A stretch of 64,000 nt of DNA, taken from the NCBI RefSeq assembly GCF_003058195.1, contig NZ_QBUH01000004.1:1-64000 (forward strand), read 5' to 3'. Origin of the DNA: Elizabethkingia sp. YR214. Lineage in GTDB: Bacteria; Bacteroidota; Bacteroidia; Flavobacteriales; Weeksellaceae. How positions within the stretch are numbered: the stretch's first letter is position 1; each line of letters opens with the position of its first letter. Both the position numbers and the translations under genes were made by a program. Of this stretch, positions 44,035 to 53,332 are shown piece after piece. The notes under the pieces are model-generated. The model did no database searches. It had not been told where the DNA came from and saw only the letters and a program-made list of their open reading frames with translations.

Positions 44035-45579
44035 TTATTTCGGTTCCAAAATAGCAATCGGAATAATTACTTCTTCCAGAGAAATTCCACCATGCTGATA
44101 GGTGTCCCTGTAATAGTTGACAAAATGATTGTAATTCTTAGGATAAGCTAAGAAAGTATTGTTCTTGGCAAAAATATATTTAGAACTAAGATTACCTTTT
44201 GGTAAGAATAGTTTCTCAGGGAAATCTATTGCCCATACATCTTTATCCTCGTATGTTAAGCTTTTTCCGGTTTTATAACGGATATTGGTAGACGTCTCAC
44301 GGTCACCAATTACTTTACTTGGTTTTTTTACATAAATAGTACCATGATCCGTTGTGATAACCAATTTGAACTTGTTCTCCGCTGCAAGTCGGATAATCTT
44401 CATCAGAGAAGAATTCTCGAACCAGTGTTCAGTTAGTGAACGGAAAGTTTTATCATCACGAATAAGCTGGTCAACGATTACGTTGTCAGTTTTAGCATGA
44501 GAAAGAATATCGATAAAGTTGTAAACAATAACTAAAAGGTCATTGTTTTTATGCTGATTAAAATCCTCATAGATTTTTCTCTCAAAGTCAGCATTTAATA
44601 TTTTTAGATACTTCAGATGTTTGCCGGAAAGTCCTAAACGCTTCATCTGATCTTCCAGAAAGTCTCTCTCATGTTCGTTTTTATTTCCTTCCTCATTATC
44701 ATTAAACCAGTATTCGGGGAATCTTTTTTCTATTTCTGAAGGAAGCAGCCCCGCAAAGAATGAATTTCTTGCATACTGTGTTGCAGTCGGCAGGATACTG
44801 AAATAATAATCTTCCGATGTTTTGTTGTAAAAACGAGTAAACAAAGGCTCTATAACTTTCCACTGATCATAACGCAGGTTATCTATCATCAGAAGAAGTA
44901 CTTTGTCTTTCTCAACCTCAGGTTTTACTTTCTCTTTAAACAAAGTATGCGACATTAATGGCTTTTCGTTAGAGTTTAGCCAGTCTGCATAGTTGTTCTC
45001 AATAAATTTAGCGAACTGAATATTTGCTTCCTCCTTTTGACTAAGTAAAAGGTCTGAAAACTCATTGTTCAGGACTTTATCGAATTTTATCTCCCAGTTC
45101 AGAATTTTCTTGTAATATTCTGCCCAATCCTGAAAACTGTTCAGGTAAGAAAGTTCCATACTAAGGTTTCTGAATTCCTGCTGGTATTCCAGTATGGTCT
45201 TTTGTTCCACAAGATCTTCGCTCTGAAGATTCTTTTTTAATGACAGCAAAATCTGATTGGGATTTACCGGCTTTAGGATATAGTCCGAAATCTGAGAACC
45301 AATAGCCTGCTCCATCAGGTGCTCTTCTTCGCTTTTGGTAACCATTACAATTTTGATAGTGGAGTCTATATTTTTAATCATCGGGATTGCTTCCAATCCT
45401 GAAATTCCCGGCATATTCTCATCGATAAGCACCAGCTGATATTTTTCTTTTTCCAGAATTTCCAGCGCCTCATTTACATTGTTTACCGGAGTCAGAGCAT
45501 AGCCTTTAGCCTCCAGAAATACCATGTGAGGTTTTAGTAAATCGATTTCATCATCTACCCATAATATCTTTCCTGACAT
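44035..45579 (-). CDS. porX: PorX: response regulator with PglZ/alkaline-phosphatase-like domain
   Basis: Residues 1-120 form a CheY-like receiver (KILWVDDEIDLLKPH; phospho-acceptor Asp53 in LVLIDENMPG). A helical linker leads to a PglZ domain at about 205-510 (KVLLLMIDNLRYDQWKVIEP, TTDHGTIYVKKPSKVIGD) whose Asp/His residues bind metals. This two-domain build is characteristic of PorX, the regulator of the type IX secretion system in Bacteroidetes, which also has phosphodiesterase activity. No porY is adjacent, as is usual. The gene appears monocistronic, or co-transcribed after the DinB gene 21 bp upstream. Confidence 0.94.
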   Translation of the reverse strand: MSGKILWVDDEIDLLKPHMVFLEAKGYALTPVNNVNEALEILEKEKYQLVLIDENMPGISGLEAIPMIKNIDSTIKIVMVTKSEEEHLMEQAIGSQISDYILKPVNPNQILLSLKKNLQSEDLVEQKTILEYQQEFRNLSMELSYLNSFQDWAEYYKKILNWEIKFDKVLNNEFSDLLLSQKEEANIQFAKFIENNYADWLNSNEKPLMSHTLFKEKVKPEVEKDKVLLLMIDNLRYDQWKVIEPLFTRFYNKTSEDYYFSILPTATQYARNSFFAGLLPSEIEKRFPEYWFNDNEEGNKNEHERDFLEDQMKRLGLSGKHLKYLKILNADFERKIYEDFNQHKNNDLLVIVYNFIDILSHAKTDNVIVDQLIRDDKTFRSLTEHWFENSSLMKIIRLAAENKFKLVITTDHGTIYVKKPSKVIGDRETSTNIRYKTGKSLTYEDKDVWAIDFPEKLFLPKGNLSSKYIFAKNNTFLAYPKNYNHFVNYYRDTYQHGGISLEEVIIPIAILEPK

Positions 45580-45600
45580 AATTTCTTTTTATTTCTTTTT

Positions 45601-46044
45601 TTATTCTAATAATCTTCTGTGATAGTTAATCTGCCCAAGGTGGTAGCTGAGGTGTGCCGTAAGATGAGTAAAGAAAAACTCGGTACTCATTTTATCTTCG
45701 AAAACAACAAGCGGATATTCTTTTTTTAGATAATCTTCATTAAGATTGTTCAGCGTACTCTCTATTACCAGAATGGTATTGTCTATCATCTCTGTTAGTT
45801 GAGTTCTTGGGACATCCTTCAGAGAAAATTCAGCTTCTCTATTTCTTATATAACCTGTTTTACCGCTAATAGCACCGATAAAATGGTTGAGGTTTCCTAT
45901 AAGATGCAGACACAAATTACCCGCAGAGTTGCTGATATGTTGTGATATTTTCCAGATATTTTCTTCTGACTGATAAGATTCGATCTCAGTTTTCAGCTTC
46001 AGAAGATCTCTTTTGAAAAGTATTTGTAATGTCTCAATCATCAT
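45601..46044 (-). CDS. DinB-like four-helix protein
   Basis: This 147-residue protein has the DinB/YfiT pattern: an N-terminal helix, NLCLHLIGNLNHFIGAISGK with the first metal His, and a C-terminal FFTHLTAHLSYHLGQINYHR with two more His ligands. Related proteins are thiol- or nickel-dependent transferases. The actual reaction is unknown. It starts the unit that continues into porX. Two adjacent ATGs (46044 and 46041) are possible starts. Confidence 0.88.
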   Translation of the reverse strand: MMIETLQILFKRDLLKLKTEIESYQSEENIWKISQHISNSAGNLCLHLIGNLNHFIGAISGKTGYIRNREAEFSLKDVPRTQLTEMIDNTILVIESTLNNLNEDYLKKEYPLVVFEDKMSTEFFFTHLTAHLSYHLGQINYHRRLLE

Positions 46045-46061
46045 AACTTTTTTATGCTCTT

Positions 46062-46069
46062 CAAAAATA
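46062..46069 (-). promoter_or_regulatory. -7 box TATTTTTG for the DinB-porX unit
   Basis: A TAnnTTTG match on the minus strand 17 bp before the start codon. Confidence 0.6.
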
Positions 46070-46145
46070 CGACCAAAAGTTCTTAATTAATAGCTAAAAT
46101 GACAATTGATTGCGTTAAAAACCGTTAACTCTGTATGGAATTGAC

Positions 46146-46153
46146 TACATTTG
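46146..46153 (+). promoter_or_regulatory. -7 box TACATTTG for the HD-domain gene
   Basis: A TAnnTTTG match 29 bp before the start codon at 46183, back to back with the DinB promoter. Confidence 0.6.
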
Positions 46154-46182
46154 TGTAGCTTTTTGATGCTAAAATTTTCTGA

Positions 46183-47424
46183 ATGGTTAATAAACTGAAA
46201 ATCGTTAATGATCCGGTACACGGATTTATAAAAATTCCTTATGAAATACTTTTTGATGTTATAGAGCATCCATATTTTCAAAGGTTACGCAGAATTTCGC
46301 AGACAGGATTACTTTCTTTAGTTTATCCGGGCGCTATGCATACCAGATTTCACCATGCACTGGGAGCAACACATGTAATGTTTACAGCTCTGGAAACTTT
46401 GAAAATGAAAGGAACAGAGATATCTCAGGAAGAAGAAAAAGCAGCTTTATTGGCTATACTTTTGCATGATGTAGGCCATGGTCCTTATTCTCATGCATTG
46501 GAATCTGTACTGATGAACGATTGCCACCACGAGCGTTTATCCATCCTTTTAATGGAGAAGCTTAATGAACATTTTAATGGTCAGCTGGATTTGGCAATAC
46601 AGATGTTTCAAGGGAAATACCATCGTAAATTTTTTAATCAACTAGTTTCTTCCCAACTGGACGTGGATCGTTTGGACTATCTGAAACGGGATAGTTTTTA
46701 TACAGGTGTTACAGAAGGGAATGTAAATACCCAGAGAATTATCTCTATGATGAATGTACATAAAGATGAACTGGTTATTGATGCAAAAGGGATTTATTCT
46801 ATAGAGAATTTCTTAACAGCCAGGATGTTTATGTACTGGCAGGTTTATTTCCATAAGACATCTGCAGTTGCAGAGCATTTACTTATAAAAGTCCTGAAAA
46901 GAGCAAAAGAATTGGCTGCACAGGGCGAGGATCTTATTGCTACAGAAAATCTAAGCTATTTCCTGAAGAAAAATAAATTTGATAAAATGACTGAGGAAGA
47001 TCTCAGACGCTTTACCGAGATGGATGATTCAGACATTATGTTTGGGCTTAAAAACTGGCAGAACCATTCAGATCTTGTACTTAGCCATTTATGTAAATCA
47101 ATTACTCAGAGACATTTTCCTAAAAATATTATTTCGGAAAAAGCTTTTGACCAAAAGACTGTGGACAAAATTATCCAAAAGACCAATGAATTCTACGGAA
47201 TAGATAATGCGGAATGGCTTGTGGATCAAATCGAAAGAACTTTGCTGCCATATGATACGAACAAGCAGCCTATTTTTCTGAAAAGTAAATCCGAAGATGT
47301 TTTTGCATTAGATAAGTCCGAAAATCAGATATTAACCCAGCATTTAAAGACGCCCAGCACTAAATATATCTTATCTTTTCCGAGAGAAGTTTTACCTGTT
47401 GTAATTCAGGATCTGAAAAGATAA
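46183..47424 (+). CDS. HD-domain phosphohydrolase (dNTPase-like)
   Basis: The HD motifs are MHTRFHHALGATHVM (first His), LLHDVGHGPYSHALES (His-Asp pair) and the later Asp in QLDVDRLDYLKRDSFYTGV. The start KIVNDPVHGFIKIPYEILFD is typical of YdhJ/SAMHD1-like HD proteins of 400-410 residues. They hydrolyse dNTPs or related nucleotides. The exact substrate is not known. It stands just upstream of the lipid A genes but has its own promoter. Confidence 0.9.
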   Translation: MVNKLKIVNDPVHGFIKIPYEILFDVIEHPYFQRLRRISQTGLLSLVYPGAMHTRFHHALGATHVMFTALETLKMKGTEISQEEEKAALLAILLHDVGHGPYSHALESVLMNDCHHERLSILLMEKLNEHFNGQLDLAIQMFQGKYHRKFFNQLVSSQLDVDRLDYLKRDSFYTGVTEGNVNTQRIISMMNVHKDELVIDAKGIYSIENFLTARMFMYWQVYFHKTSAVAEHLLIKVLKRAKELAAQGEDLIATENLSYFLKKNKFDKMTEEDLRRFTEMDDSDIMFGLKNWQNHSDLVLSHLCKSITQRHFPKNIISEKAFDQKTVDKIIQKTNEFYGIDNAEWLVDQIERTLLPYDTNKQPIFLKSKSEDVFALDKSENQILTQHLKTPSTKYILSFPREVLPVVIQDLKR

Positions 47425-47442
47425 AATTATTCACTTTTTTAG

Positions 47443-47450
47443 TATCTTTG
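47443..47450 (+). promoter_or_regulatory. -7 box TATCTTTG of the lpx operon, near-leaderless
   Basis: A consensus-perfect -7 element followed by CA, ending 6 bp before the lpxD ATG at 47457. It overlaps the possible upstream start at 47448, which is therefore excluded. Confidence 0.75.
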
Positions 47451-47456
47451 CAAACT

Positions 47457-48494
47457 ATGGAATTTACTGCAGAGCAAATTGCAAACCTAGTTAAAGGTAA
47501 AGTTATAGGGGATCCTGAGACAAAAGTGTCCGGATTTTCTCAGATTGAGGAGGGTAGGAAAGGTAATCTTTCTTTCCTTGCGAATGCTAAGTATTTACCC
47601 CTGATGGATAATACTGAGGCCTCGGTCGTTATTATTTCGGAAAATTTAATAGATAAAGATAAAAAATATCCGTCTGCCCTGATTGCTGTGGAAGATGGAT
47701 ATTTAGCTTTTCAGGTATTGATGAATCTGTATCAGGATTTACAGTCAAAAAAGACAGGAATAGAACAACCTGCTTTTATCAGTGAATCTGCTAAAATAAT
47801 GGATGACGTCTATATCGGAGCATTTACCTATATTTCTCATAAATCTGTTATTGGTGAAGGTTCACAAATCTATCCACAAGTTTACATTGGTAAAAATGTA
47901 AAGATTGGTAAAAACTGTCAGATTGATAGTGGTGCCAGAATTTACGATGACTGTGTAATCGGGGACAATTGTGTGATCCATTCCAATACTGTAATCGGTG
48001 GAGACGGGTTCGGTTTCCAGCCTACAGCAGATGGTTTCAAAAAAATCCCGCAATTAGGAAATGTAATTGTTGAAGACAATGTAGAAATAGGCGCTGGCTG
48101 TACTATAGACAGAGCTACGATTGGTTCCACAATTATAGGTAAAGGAACTAAGCTGGATAACCTTATTCAGATTGCCCATAACGTAAAATTAGGTGAGAAC
48201 AATGTAATTGCAGCTCAGGCAGGAATTGCAGGCTCAACAACTATCGGCCACTGGAATATGATTGGTGGACAGACAGGAATTGTAGGGCATATTAATATTG
48301 GGAACCAGGTGAAAATCCAGGCACAAAGCGGAGTTAATAGCAGTGTTAGCGATCACGAAGTCCTTTACGGATCACCTGCAATTTCGGCAACTGACTTCAG
48401 AAGAAGTTATGTACATTTCCGTAATTTCCCGAATATCGTACAAAGAATTAATAATTTAGAAAACATAAACTCAAAAGATAGCACTAATGAGTGA
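47457..48494 (+). CDS. lpxD: UDP-3-O-acylglucosamine N-acyltransferase
   Basis: The start MEFTAEQIANLVKGKVIGDP is the LpxD uridine-binding domain. Residues about 105-320 form the left-handed beta-helix with hexapeptide repeats; the acyltransferase motif IGGDGFGFQPTADGFKKIPQ and catalytic His in IQIAHNVKLGENN are present. It transfers 3-hydroxyacyl chains to UDP-3-acyl-glucosamine in lipid A synthesis. Its end overlaps lpxC by eight bases. A second LpxD-like gene lies at 51358. Confidence 0.95.
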   Translation: MEFTAEQIANLVKGKVIGDPETKVSGFSQIEEGRKGNLSFLANAKYLPLMDNTEASVVIISENLIDKDKKYPSALIAVEDGYLAFQVLMNLYQDLQSKKTGIEQPAFISESAKIMDDVYIGAFTYISHKSVIGEGSQIYPQVYIGKNVKIGKNCQIDSGARIYDDCVIGDNCVIHSNTVIGGDGFGFQPTADGFKKIPQLGNVIVEDNVEIGAGCTIDRATIGSTIIGKGTKLDNLIQIAHNVKLGENNVIAAQAGIAGSTTIGHWNMIGGQTGIVGHINIGNQVKIQAQSGVNSSVSDHEVLYGSPAISATDFRRSYVHFRNFPNIVQRINNLENINSKDSTNE

Positions 48495-49884
48495 TAAGCA
48501 AAAGACTTTAAAAGAAGAAGTAACCCTTTCGGGAATTGGACTTCATACCGGTAAGAATGTAATTATGACACTGAAACCTGCAAAAGAAAATACAGGTTTT
48601 GTGTTTGTACGTACTGATCTGGAAGGACATCCTACAGTAGAAGCAGATGTTAATTATGTTACCAGTACAGAAAGAGGTACTTCCCTTGAAAAGAAAGGAG
48701 TAAGCATTCATACTTCAGAGCACGTTTTAGCAGCGTTGGTAGGGATGGATCTTGATAATGTTATTATCGAACTGGATAGTTCAGAACCTCCTATTTTAGA
48801 TGGATCATCTAAATACTTTATTGAGGCCATTGAATCTGTTGGCGTAGAAGAGCAGGAACTACAAAGAGATTACCTTGTTATTAAAGAGGTATTGAATTAT
48901 GTAGATCCAGCTTCAGGCTCAGAGATCACAATAATCCCTGCAGACAACTACGAAATTACCTGTATGGTAGATTTCGGAACTAAAGTTTTGGGGACTCAGA
49001 ATGCAAGTCTGAAACATATTTCTGAATTTAAAGATGAAATTTCCAGCGCAAGAACATTCAGTTTCTTACACGAATTGGAAATGCTTTTAGATCATGGATT
49101 AATTAAAGGTGGAGACATCAGCAATGCTATCGTATATGTTGATAAAGAATTAACACCTGAAACTATAGAAAAATTAAAATTTGCCTTTGGTAAGGAAGAT
49201 GTTTCTATCAGGCCAAACGGTATATTAGATAATGTTACCCTTAAATATCCAAACGAAGCTGCACGCCACAAATTATTAGACGTTATTGGTGATCTTGCTT
49301 TAGTAGGTGTTAAAATAAAAGGTAAAGTTATCGCTAACAAACCAGGGCACTTTGTAAATACACAATTTGCTAAAAAATTAAACAGACAATATAAATTGCA
49401 GAAAAAGAAAAATGTGCCGGATTTTGATTTGAAGGCAGATCCTGTTTATGATATAAACGGGATTATGAGACTTCTTCCTCACCGTCCGCCATTCTTATTA
49501 GTAGATAAAATCTTAGAATTATCTGACAGCCACGTGGTAGGGTTGAAAAATGTTACCATGAATGAACCTTTCTTTGTAGGACATTTTCCTAAAGAACCAG
49601 TAATGCCAGGTGTATTACAAGTGGAAGCTTTAGCACAGGTAGGAGGTATTTTAGTATTGGCTAACGTGCCGGATCCGGAAAATTACTCTACATATTTCAT
49701 TAAAATGGACAATGTAAAGTTCAAAAGAAAAATTGTTCCGGGAGATACCGTTATTTTCAAGATTGAATTAATGGAACCTATCAGAAGAGGAATTGTTCAT
49801 ATGCAGGGATATGGCTATGTAGGAGATACTGTAGCTATTGAAGCAGAACTAATGGCACAGGTAGCAAAAAATAAAACCGAATAA
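48487..49884 (+). CDS. lpxC/fabZ: LpxC-FabZ fusion: deacetylase plus 3-hydroxyacyl-ACP dehydratase
   Basis: Residues 1-305 are LpxC (LSGIGLHTGKNVIMTL; zinc His in SIHTSEHVLAALVGMDLDN; ELDSSEPPILDGSS; KPGHFVNTQF). Residues about 320-465 are FabZ (LLPHRPPFLLVDKILE; catalytic GHFPKEPVMPGVLQVEALAQ). The natural fusion of the first committed lipid A step with fatty acid dehydration is typical of Bacteroidetes. It links membrane phospholipid and lipid A supply in one chain. The start overlaps lpxD by eight bases and lpxA follows after 7 bp. Confidence 0.96.
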   Translation: MSDKQKTLKEEVTLSGIGLHTGKNVIMTLKPAKENTGFVFVRTDLEGHPTVEADVNYVTSTERGTSLEKKGVSIHTSEHVLAALVGMDLDNVIIELDSSEPPILDGSSKYFIEAIESVGVEEQELQRDYLVIKEVLNYVDPASGSEITIIPADNYEITCMVDFGTKVLGTQNASLKHISEFKDEISSARTFSFLHELEMLLDHGLIKGGDISNAIVYVDKELTPETIEKLKFAFGKEDVSIRPNGILDNVTLKYPNEAARHKLLDVIGDLALVGVKIKGKVIANKPGHFVNTQFAKKLNRQYKLQKKKNVPDFDLKADPVYDINGIMRLLPHRPPFLLVDKILELSDSHVVGLKNVTMNEPFFVGHFPKEPVMPGVLQVEALAQVGGILVLANVPDPENYSTYFIKMDNVKFKRKIVPGDTVIFKIELMEPIRRGIVHMQGYGYVGDTVAIEAELMAQVAKNKTE

Positions 49885-49891
49885 GTAAGTG

Positions 49892-50683
49892 ATGATACAT
49901 CAATTAGCCGCTGTAGATAAAAGAGCAAAAATAGGAAGTCAGGTTATTGTAGAACCTTTCACAACCATCGCAGGAGATGTGGAAATCGGGTCAGGAACGT
50001 GGATCGGACCAAATGTAACCATTATGGACGGGGCACGTATCGGGAATAATTGTAAAATTTACCCCGGAACTGTAATAGCTGCGGCTCCTCAGGATCTTAA
50101 ATATGAAGGTGAAGATACACAGGTAATTATCGGAGATAATACCACTATCAGAGAAAATGTAACGGTTAACAAAGGAACAAAAGCACTAGGATATACCAAG
50201 CTAGGTAATAACTGTCTTATTATGGCTAATGTACATATCGCACATGACTGTGTCATTGGAGATCATGTTGTATTAGTATACGGAAGTGGTATTGCCGGTC
50301 ACGTAGAAATAGATGATTATGCATTTATCGGTGGGCTTAGTGCAGTACATCAGTTCTCCAGAATCGGAAAACATGTAATGGTTTCCGGAGGTACTTTGGT
50401 AAGAAAAGATATTCCGCCTTATATAAAGGTAGCCAGAGAACCTATTTCGTATGCTGGTATTAACTCTATCGGTTTAAGAAGAAGAGGTTTTACGAACGAG
50501 AAAATCTATGAAATCCAGTCTATCTACCGCGCTATCTTCCAGATGAAGAAAAACGCTACTCAGGCAATAGAATATATTGAAAAAGAGCTTCTTCCTACTG
50601 CGGAGAGAGATGAGATTATTACTTTTATCCAAAACTCGCCAAGAGGTATTGTAAAAGGATATGGTAATTCTTCAAAAGACTAG
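49892..50683 (+). CDS. lpxA: UDP-N-acetylglucosamine O-acyltransferase
   Basis: The protein is a left-handed beta-helix with hexapeptide repeats from the N-terminus (IHQLAAVDKRAKIGSQVIVE), the catalytic His region LIMANVHIAHDCVIGDHVVL, GGLSAVHQFSRIGKHVM and a helical C-terminus (GLRRRGFTNEKIYEIQSIYR). At 263 residues it matches LpxA. It performs the first lipid A step. The ATG at 49892 is preferred to a GTG one codon earlier. Confidence 0.96.
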   Translation: MIHQLAAVDKRAKIGSQVIVEPFTTIAGDVEIGSGTWIGPNVTIMDGARIGNNCKIYPGTVIAAAPQDLKYEGEDTQVIIGDNTTIRENVTVNKGTKALGYTKLGNNCLIMANVHIAHDCVIGDHVVLVYGSGIAGHVEIDDYAFIGGLSAVHQFSRIGKHVMVSGGTLVRKDIPPYIKVAREPISYAGINSIGLRRRGFTNEKIYEIQSIYRAIFQMKKNATQAIEYIEKELLPTAERDEIITFIQNSPRGIVKGYGNSSKD

Positions 50684-50716
50684 AAAAAAGAAACAAAAAA
50701 AAATATAAAATACTCA

Positions 50717-51280
50717 ATGGCAACAACTTCAGACATTAAAAAAGGTCTTTGTATTGAATTTAGCAATGATATCTATAAGGTAATTGAATTCCTTCACGTA
50801 AAACCAGGAAAAGGTCCTGCTTTCGTAAGAACAAAGCTGAAAAGTGTAACCAACGGAAAGGTGTTAGATAATACATTTTCTGCAGGACACAAGATCGAAG
50901 AGGTTAAAGTAATTACCAGAAAATTTCAGTACCTTTATGACGATGAAAATGGCTTCCATTTCATGAACAATGATGACTTCACTCAGATCTATATCAACAA
51001 AGAGATGATTGAAAATGCTCAGTTTATGAAAGCTGGTGAAGAGGTTACAATCGTTTTAAAAGAAGCAGATGAAGCTCCGTTATCAGCGGAAATTCCACCA
51101 ACTGTAACTTTAGAAGTAATTGAAGCTGATCCGGGTGTAAAAGGAAATACAGCGACTAATGCATTGAAAAATGCAATCGTTGAAACAGGTGCAAGAGTAC
51201 TGGTTCCTTTATTTATTGAACCGGGAGAAAAAATCAGAATCAATACTGAAGACGGTAGCTACATCGAAAGAATTAAATAA
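50717..51280 (+). CDS. efp: Elongation factor P
   Basis: The three beta-barrel domains of EF-P are present in 187 residues: the N-terminal KOW-like domain with the loop LHVKPGKGPAFVRTKLK, which carries the lysine that is modified or presented to the ribosomal P-site, YLYDDENGFHFMN, and the C-terminal GARVLVPLFIEPGEKIRINT. It relieves stalling at polyproline. It lies 33 bp after lpxA and may share its transcript. Confidence 0.97.
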   Translation: MATTSDIKKGLCIEFSNDIYKVIEFLHVKPGKGPAFVRTKLKSVTNGKVLDNTFSAGHKIEEVKVITRKFQYLYDDENGFHFMNNDDFTQIYINKEMIENAQFMKAGEEVTIVLKEADEAPLSAEIPPTVTLEVIEADPGVKGNTATNALKNAIVETGARVLVPLFIEPGEKIRINTEDGSYIERIK

Positions 51281-51357
51281 GATGAAACTTTGATAGAATG
51301 TAGTTGTTGATTACAACTTAACAACTACATTTTATCAGATCTTAAAAAAATATACGA

Positions 51358-52257
51358 ATGAAATTTAAAAAAGCTCAGAACCTGAAGACGATTGCCGATC
51401 TTATCGGAGCACGCTACGTTGGTGATGCTGAATTTCAGGTTTTAGGCACTAATGAAATACATCGTGTTACAGCCGGAGATATTGTCTTTGTCAATCATCC
51501 AAAATATTATGACAAAGCTTTAAATTCAGCTGCTACTATTGTTCTTATAGATCAGGAAGTAGAATGTCCGGAAGGAAAAGCACTTCTTATTTCTGAGGAT
51601 CCGTTCCGCGATTTCAACTTAATCAATACCCACTTTACCAGAACTCAGGACTTCAAAGAAGAAAGACATAATCTTGAAGTTGGAGACGCTACTATTATTC
51701 ACTCTTCTGTAGTAATCGGAAACGATGTGAAAATAGGAGATAACTGTATGATCCATCCTAATGTGGTTATTGGTGACAGAACAGTTATTGGTAATAATGT
51801 GATTATCCAGTCAGGAACTGTGTTGGGAGGTGATGCTTTTTATTACCGTAAAACAGCCAAAGGTTTCGAAAAACTTCAGTCTGTTGGACATGTTGTTTTA
51901 GAAGACGATGTAGAGATTGGTGTTAACTGTACACTAGACAGAGGTGTTACTGATGTTACACTAATCAGAAAATCTACCAAAATAGATAATCAGGTACAGA
52001 TAGGACATGATACCATTATTGGTGAACGTTGTCTTATTGCATCACAGGTAGGTATTGCCGGATGTTGTAATATCGGAAACGATGTTACACTATGGGGACA
52101 GGTAGGTGTTGCATCTTCTGTAGCAATTGAAGATAAAACAGTTGTTTTGGCAACCTCAGGTGTTTCTAAAGACTTGAAAACAGGTACATATTTCGGTGCT
52201 CCTGCTGAACCGGCAAAAGAGTTCTATAAAAAAGCGGTGAAGCTTAGCAGGCTTTAA
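51358..52257 (+). CDS. Second LpxD-like acyltransferase
   Basis: This 299-residue protein has an LpxD-type N-terminal domain (LKTIADLIGARYVGDAEFQV) and a beta-helix with VIGNDVKIGDNCMIHPNVVI, SGTVLGGDAFYYRKTAKGFE and IDNQVQIGHDTIIGERCLIA. In the motif that reads GGDGFGFQP in lpxD, this copy has GGDAFYYRK, so chain length or sugar preference may differ. It may make a variant lipid A or acylate a different sugar. It sits between efp and sucD. Confidence 0.85.
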   Translation: MKFKKAQNLKTIADLIGARYVGDAEFQVLGTNEIHRVTAGDIVFVNHPKYYDKALNSAATIVLIDQEVECPEGKALLISEDPFRDFNLINTHFTRTQDFKEERHNLEVGDATIIHSSVVIGNDVKIGDNCMIHPNVVIGDRTVIGNNVIIQSGTVLGGDAFYYRKTAKGFEKLQSVGHVVLEDDVEIGVNCTLDRGVTDVTLIRKSTKIDNQVQIGHDTIIGERCLIASQVGIAGCCNIGNDVTLWGQVGVASSVAIEDKTVVLATSGVSKDLKTGTYFGAPAEPAKEFYKKAVKLSRL

Positions 52258-52307
52258 TTAAATTTCAAAAATCTAATAAAAAATATTAATTTTACAAAAA
52301 ATCAACA

Positions 52308-53183
52308 ATGTCAGTATTAGTAAACAAAGATTCGAAAGTAATCGTACAAGGATTTACCGGTAATGAAGGTACTTTCCATGCAGGTCAAATGATAGAATAC
52401 GGAACAAATGTAGTAGGTGGTGTAACTCCAGGAAAAGGTGGTTCTGAGCACTTAGGAAAGCCTGTATTCAACACTGTTGCAGAAGCTGTAGAAAAAGCAG
52501 GAGCTAATGTAAGTATTATCTTCGTACCACCAGCATTTGCTGCTGATGCAGTAATGGAAGCTGCCGATGCAGGTATCAAAGTAATCGTTTGTATTACTGA
52601 AGGTATTCCTGTAGCTGACATGGTAAAAGTTAAGGACTATATCCAGGATAAAGATTGTCGTTTAATCGGTCCAAACTGCCCTGGTATCATTACTTCTGAC
52701 GAGGCTAAAATTGGTATTATGCCAGGTTTCGTTTTCAAGAAAGGTAAAGTAGGTATTGTATCTAAGTCAGGTACTTTAACATATGAAGCAGCTGATCAGG
52801 TTGTAAGAGCTGGATTCGGAGTTTCTACAGCTATCGGTATTGGTGGTGACCCAATCATTGGTACTACTACTAAAGAAGCTTTAGAATTATTCATCAATGA
52901 CCCTGAAACTGAAGCTGTAGTTATGATCGGTGAGATCGGTGGCCAGTTAGAAGGTGATGCTGCTAAATGGTACAAAGCTTCTGGTTCTACTAAGCCGGTT
53001 GTAGGTTTCATCGCAGGTCAGACAGCTCCTAAAGGAAGAACAATGGGGCACGCAGGTGCTATCGTAGGTGGTGATGATGACACAGCTCAGGCTAAAATGA
53101 AGATTATGGCAGAATGTGGAATCAACGTAGTAGCTTCTCCTGCTGATATCGGTATTACTGTAGCAAAAGTTTTAAACAAATAA
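52308..53183 (+). CDS. sucD: Succinyl-CoA ligase, alpha subunit
   Basis: The CoA-binding domain has [20 protein letters not shown] and [28 protein letters not shown] and the phospho-His loop [13 protein letters not shown] (His around 247) follow. At 291 residues it is full length. It converts succinyl-CoA to succinate with nucleotide phosphorylation in the TCA cycle. The beta subunit (sucC) is not adjacent. Confidence 0.97.
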   Translation: MSVLVNKDSKVIVQGFTGNEGTFHAGQMIEYGTNVVGGVTPGKGGSEHLGKPVFNTVAEAVEKAGANVSIIFVPPAFAADAVMEAADAGIKVIVCITEGIPVADMVKVKDYIQDKDCRLIGPNCPGIITSDEAKIGIMPGFVFKKGKVGIVSKSGTLTYEAADQVVRAGFGVSTAIGIGGDPIIGTTTKEALELFINDPETEAVVMIGEIGGQLEGDAAKWYKASGSTKPVVGFIAGQTAPKGRTMGHAGAIVGGDDDTAQAKMKIMAECGINVVASPADIGITVAKVLNK

Positions 53184-53202
53184 TTGTTTGCTAAAAACAT
53201 AA

Positions 53203-53230
53203 AAAAAATCCCGAATTTTCGGGATTTTTT
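53203..53230 (+). terminator. Intrinsic terminator of sucD
   Basis: AAAAAATCCCGAA pairs perfectly with TTCGGGATTTTTT. Confidence 0.9.
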
Positions 53231-53295
53231 TATGCCCTATAGGCAGTGTAGTACATATGTGACAGTCAAAAAGCTTATGTAGTGAAAGTTTTTAT

Positions 53296-53303
53296 TATAT
53301 TTG
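53296..53303 (+). promoter_or_regulatory. -7 box TATATTTG
   Basis: A TAnnTTTG match followed by CC, 29 bp before the start codon at 53333. Confidence 0.65.
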
Positions 53304-53332
53304 CCTCATAAAATTAAAAAAAACAGAATTTT

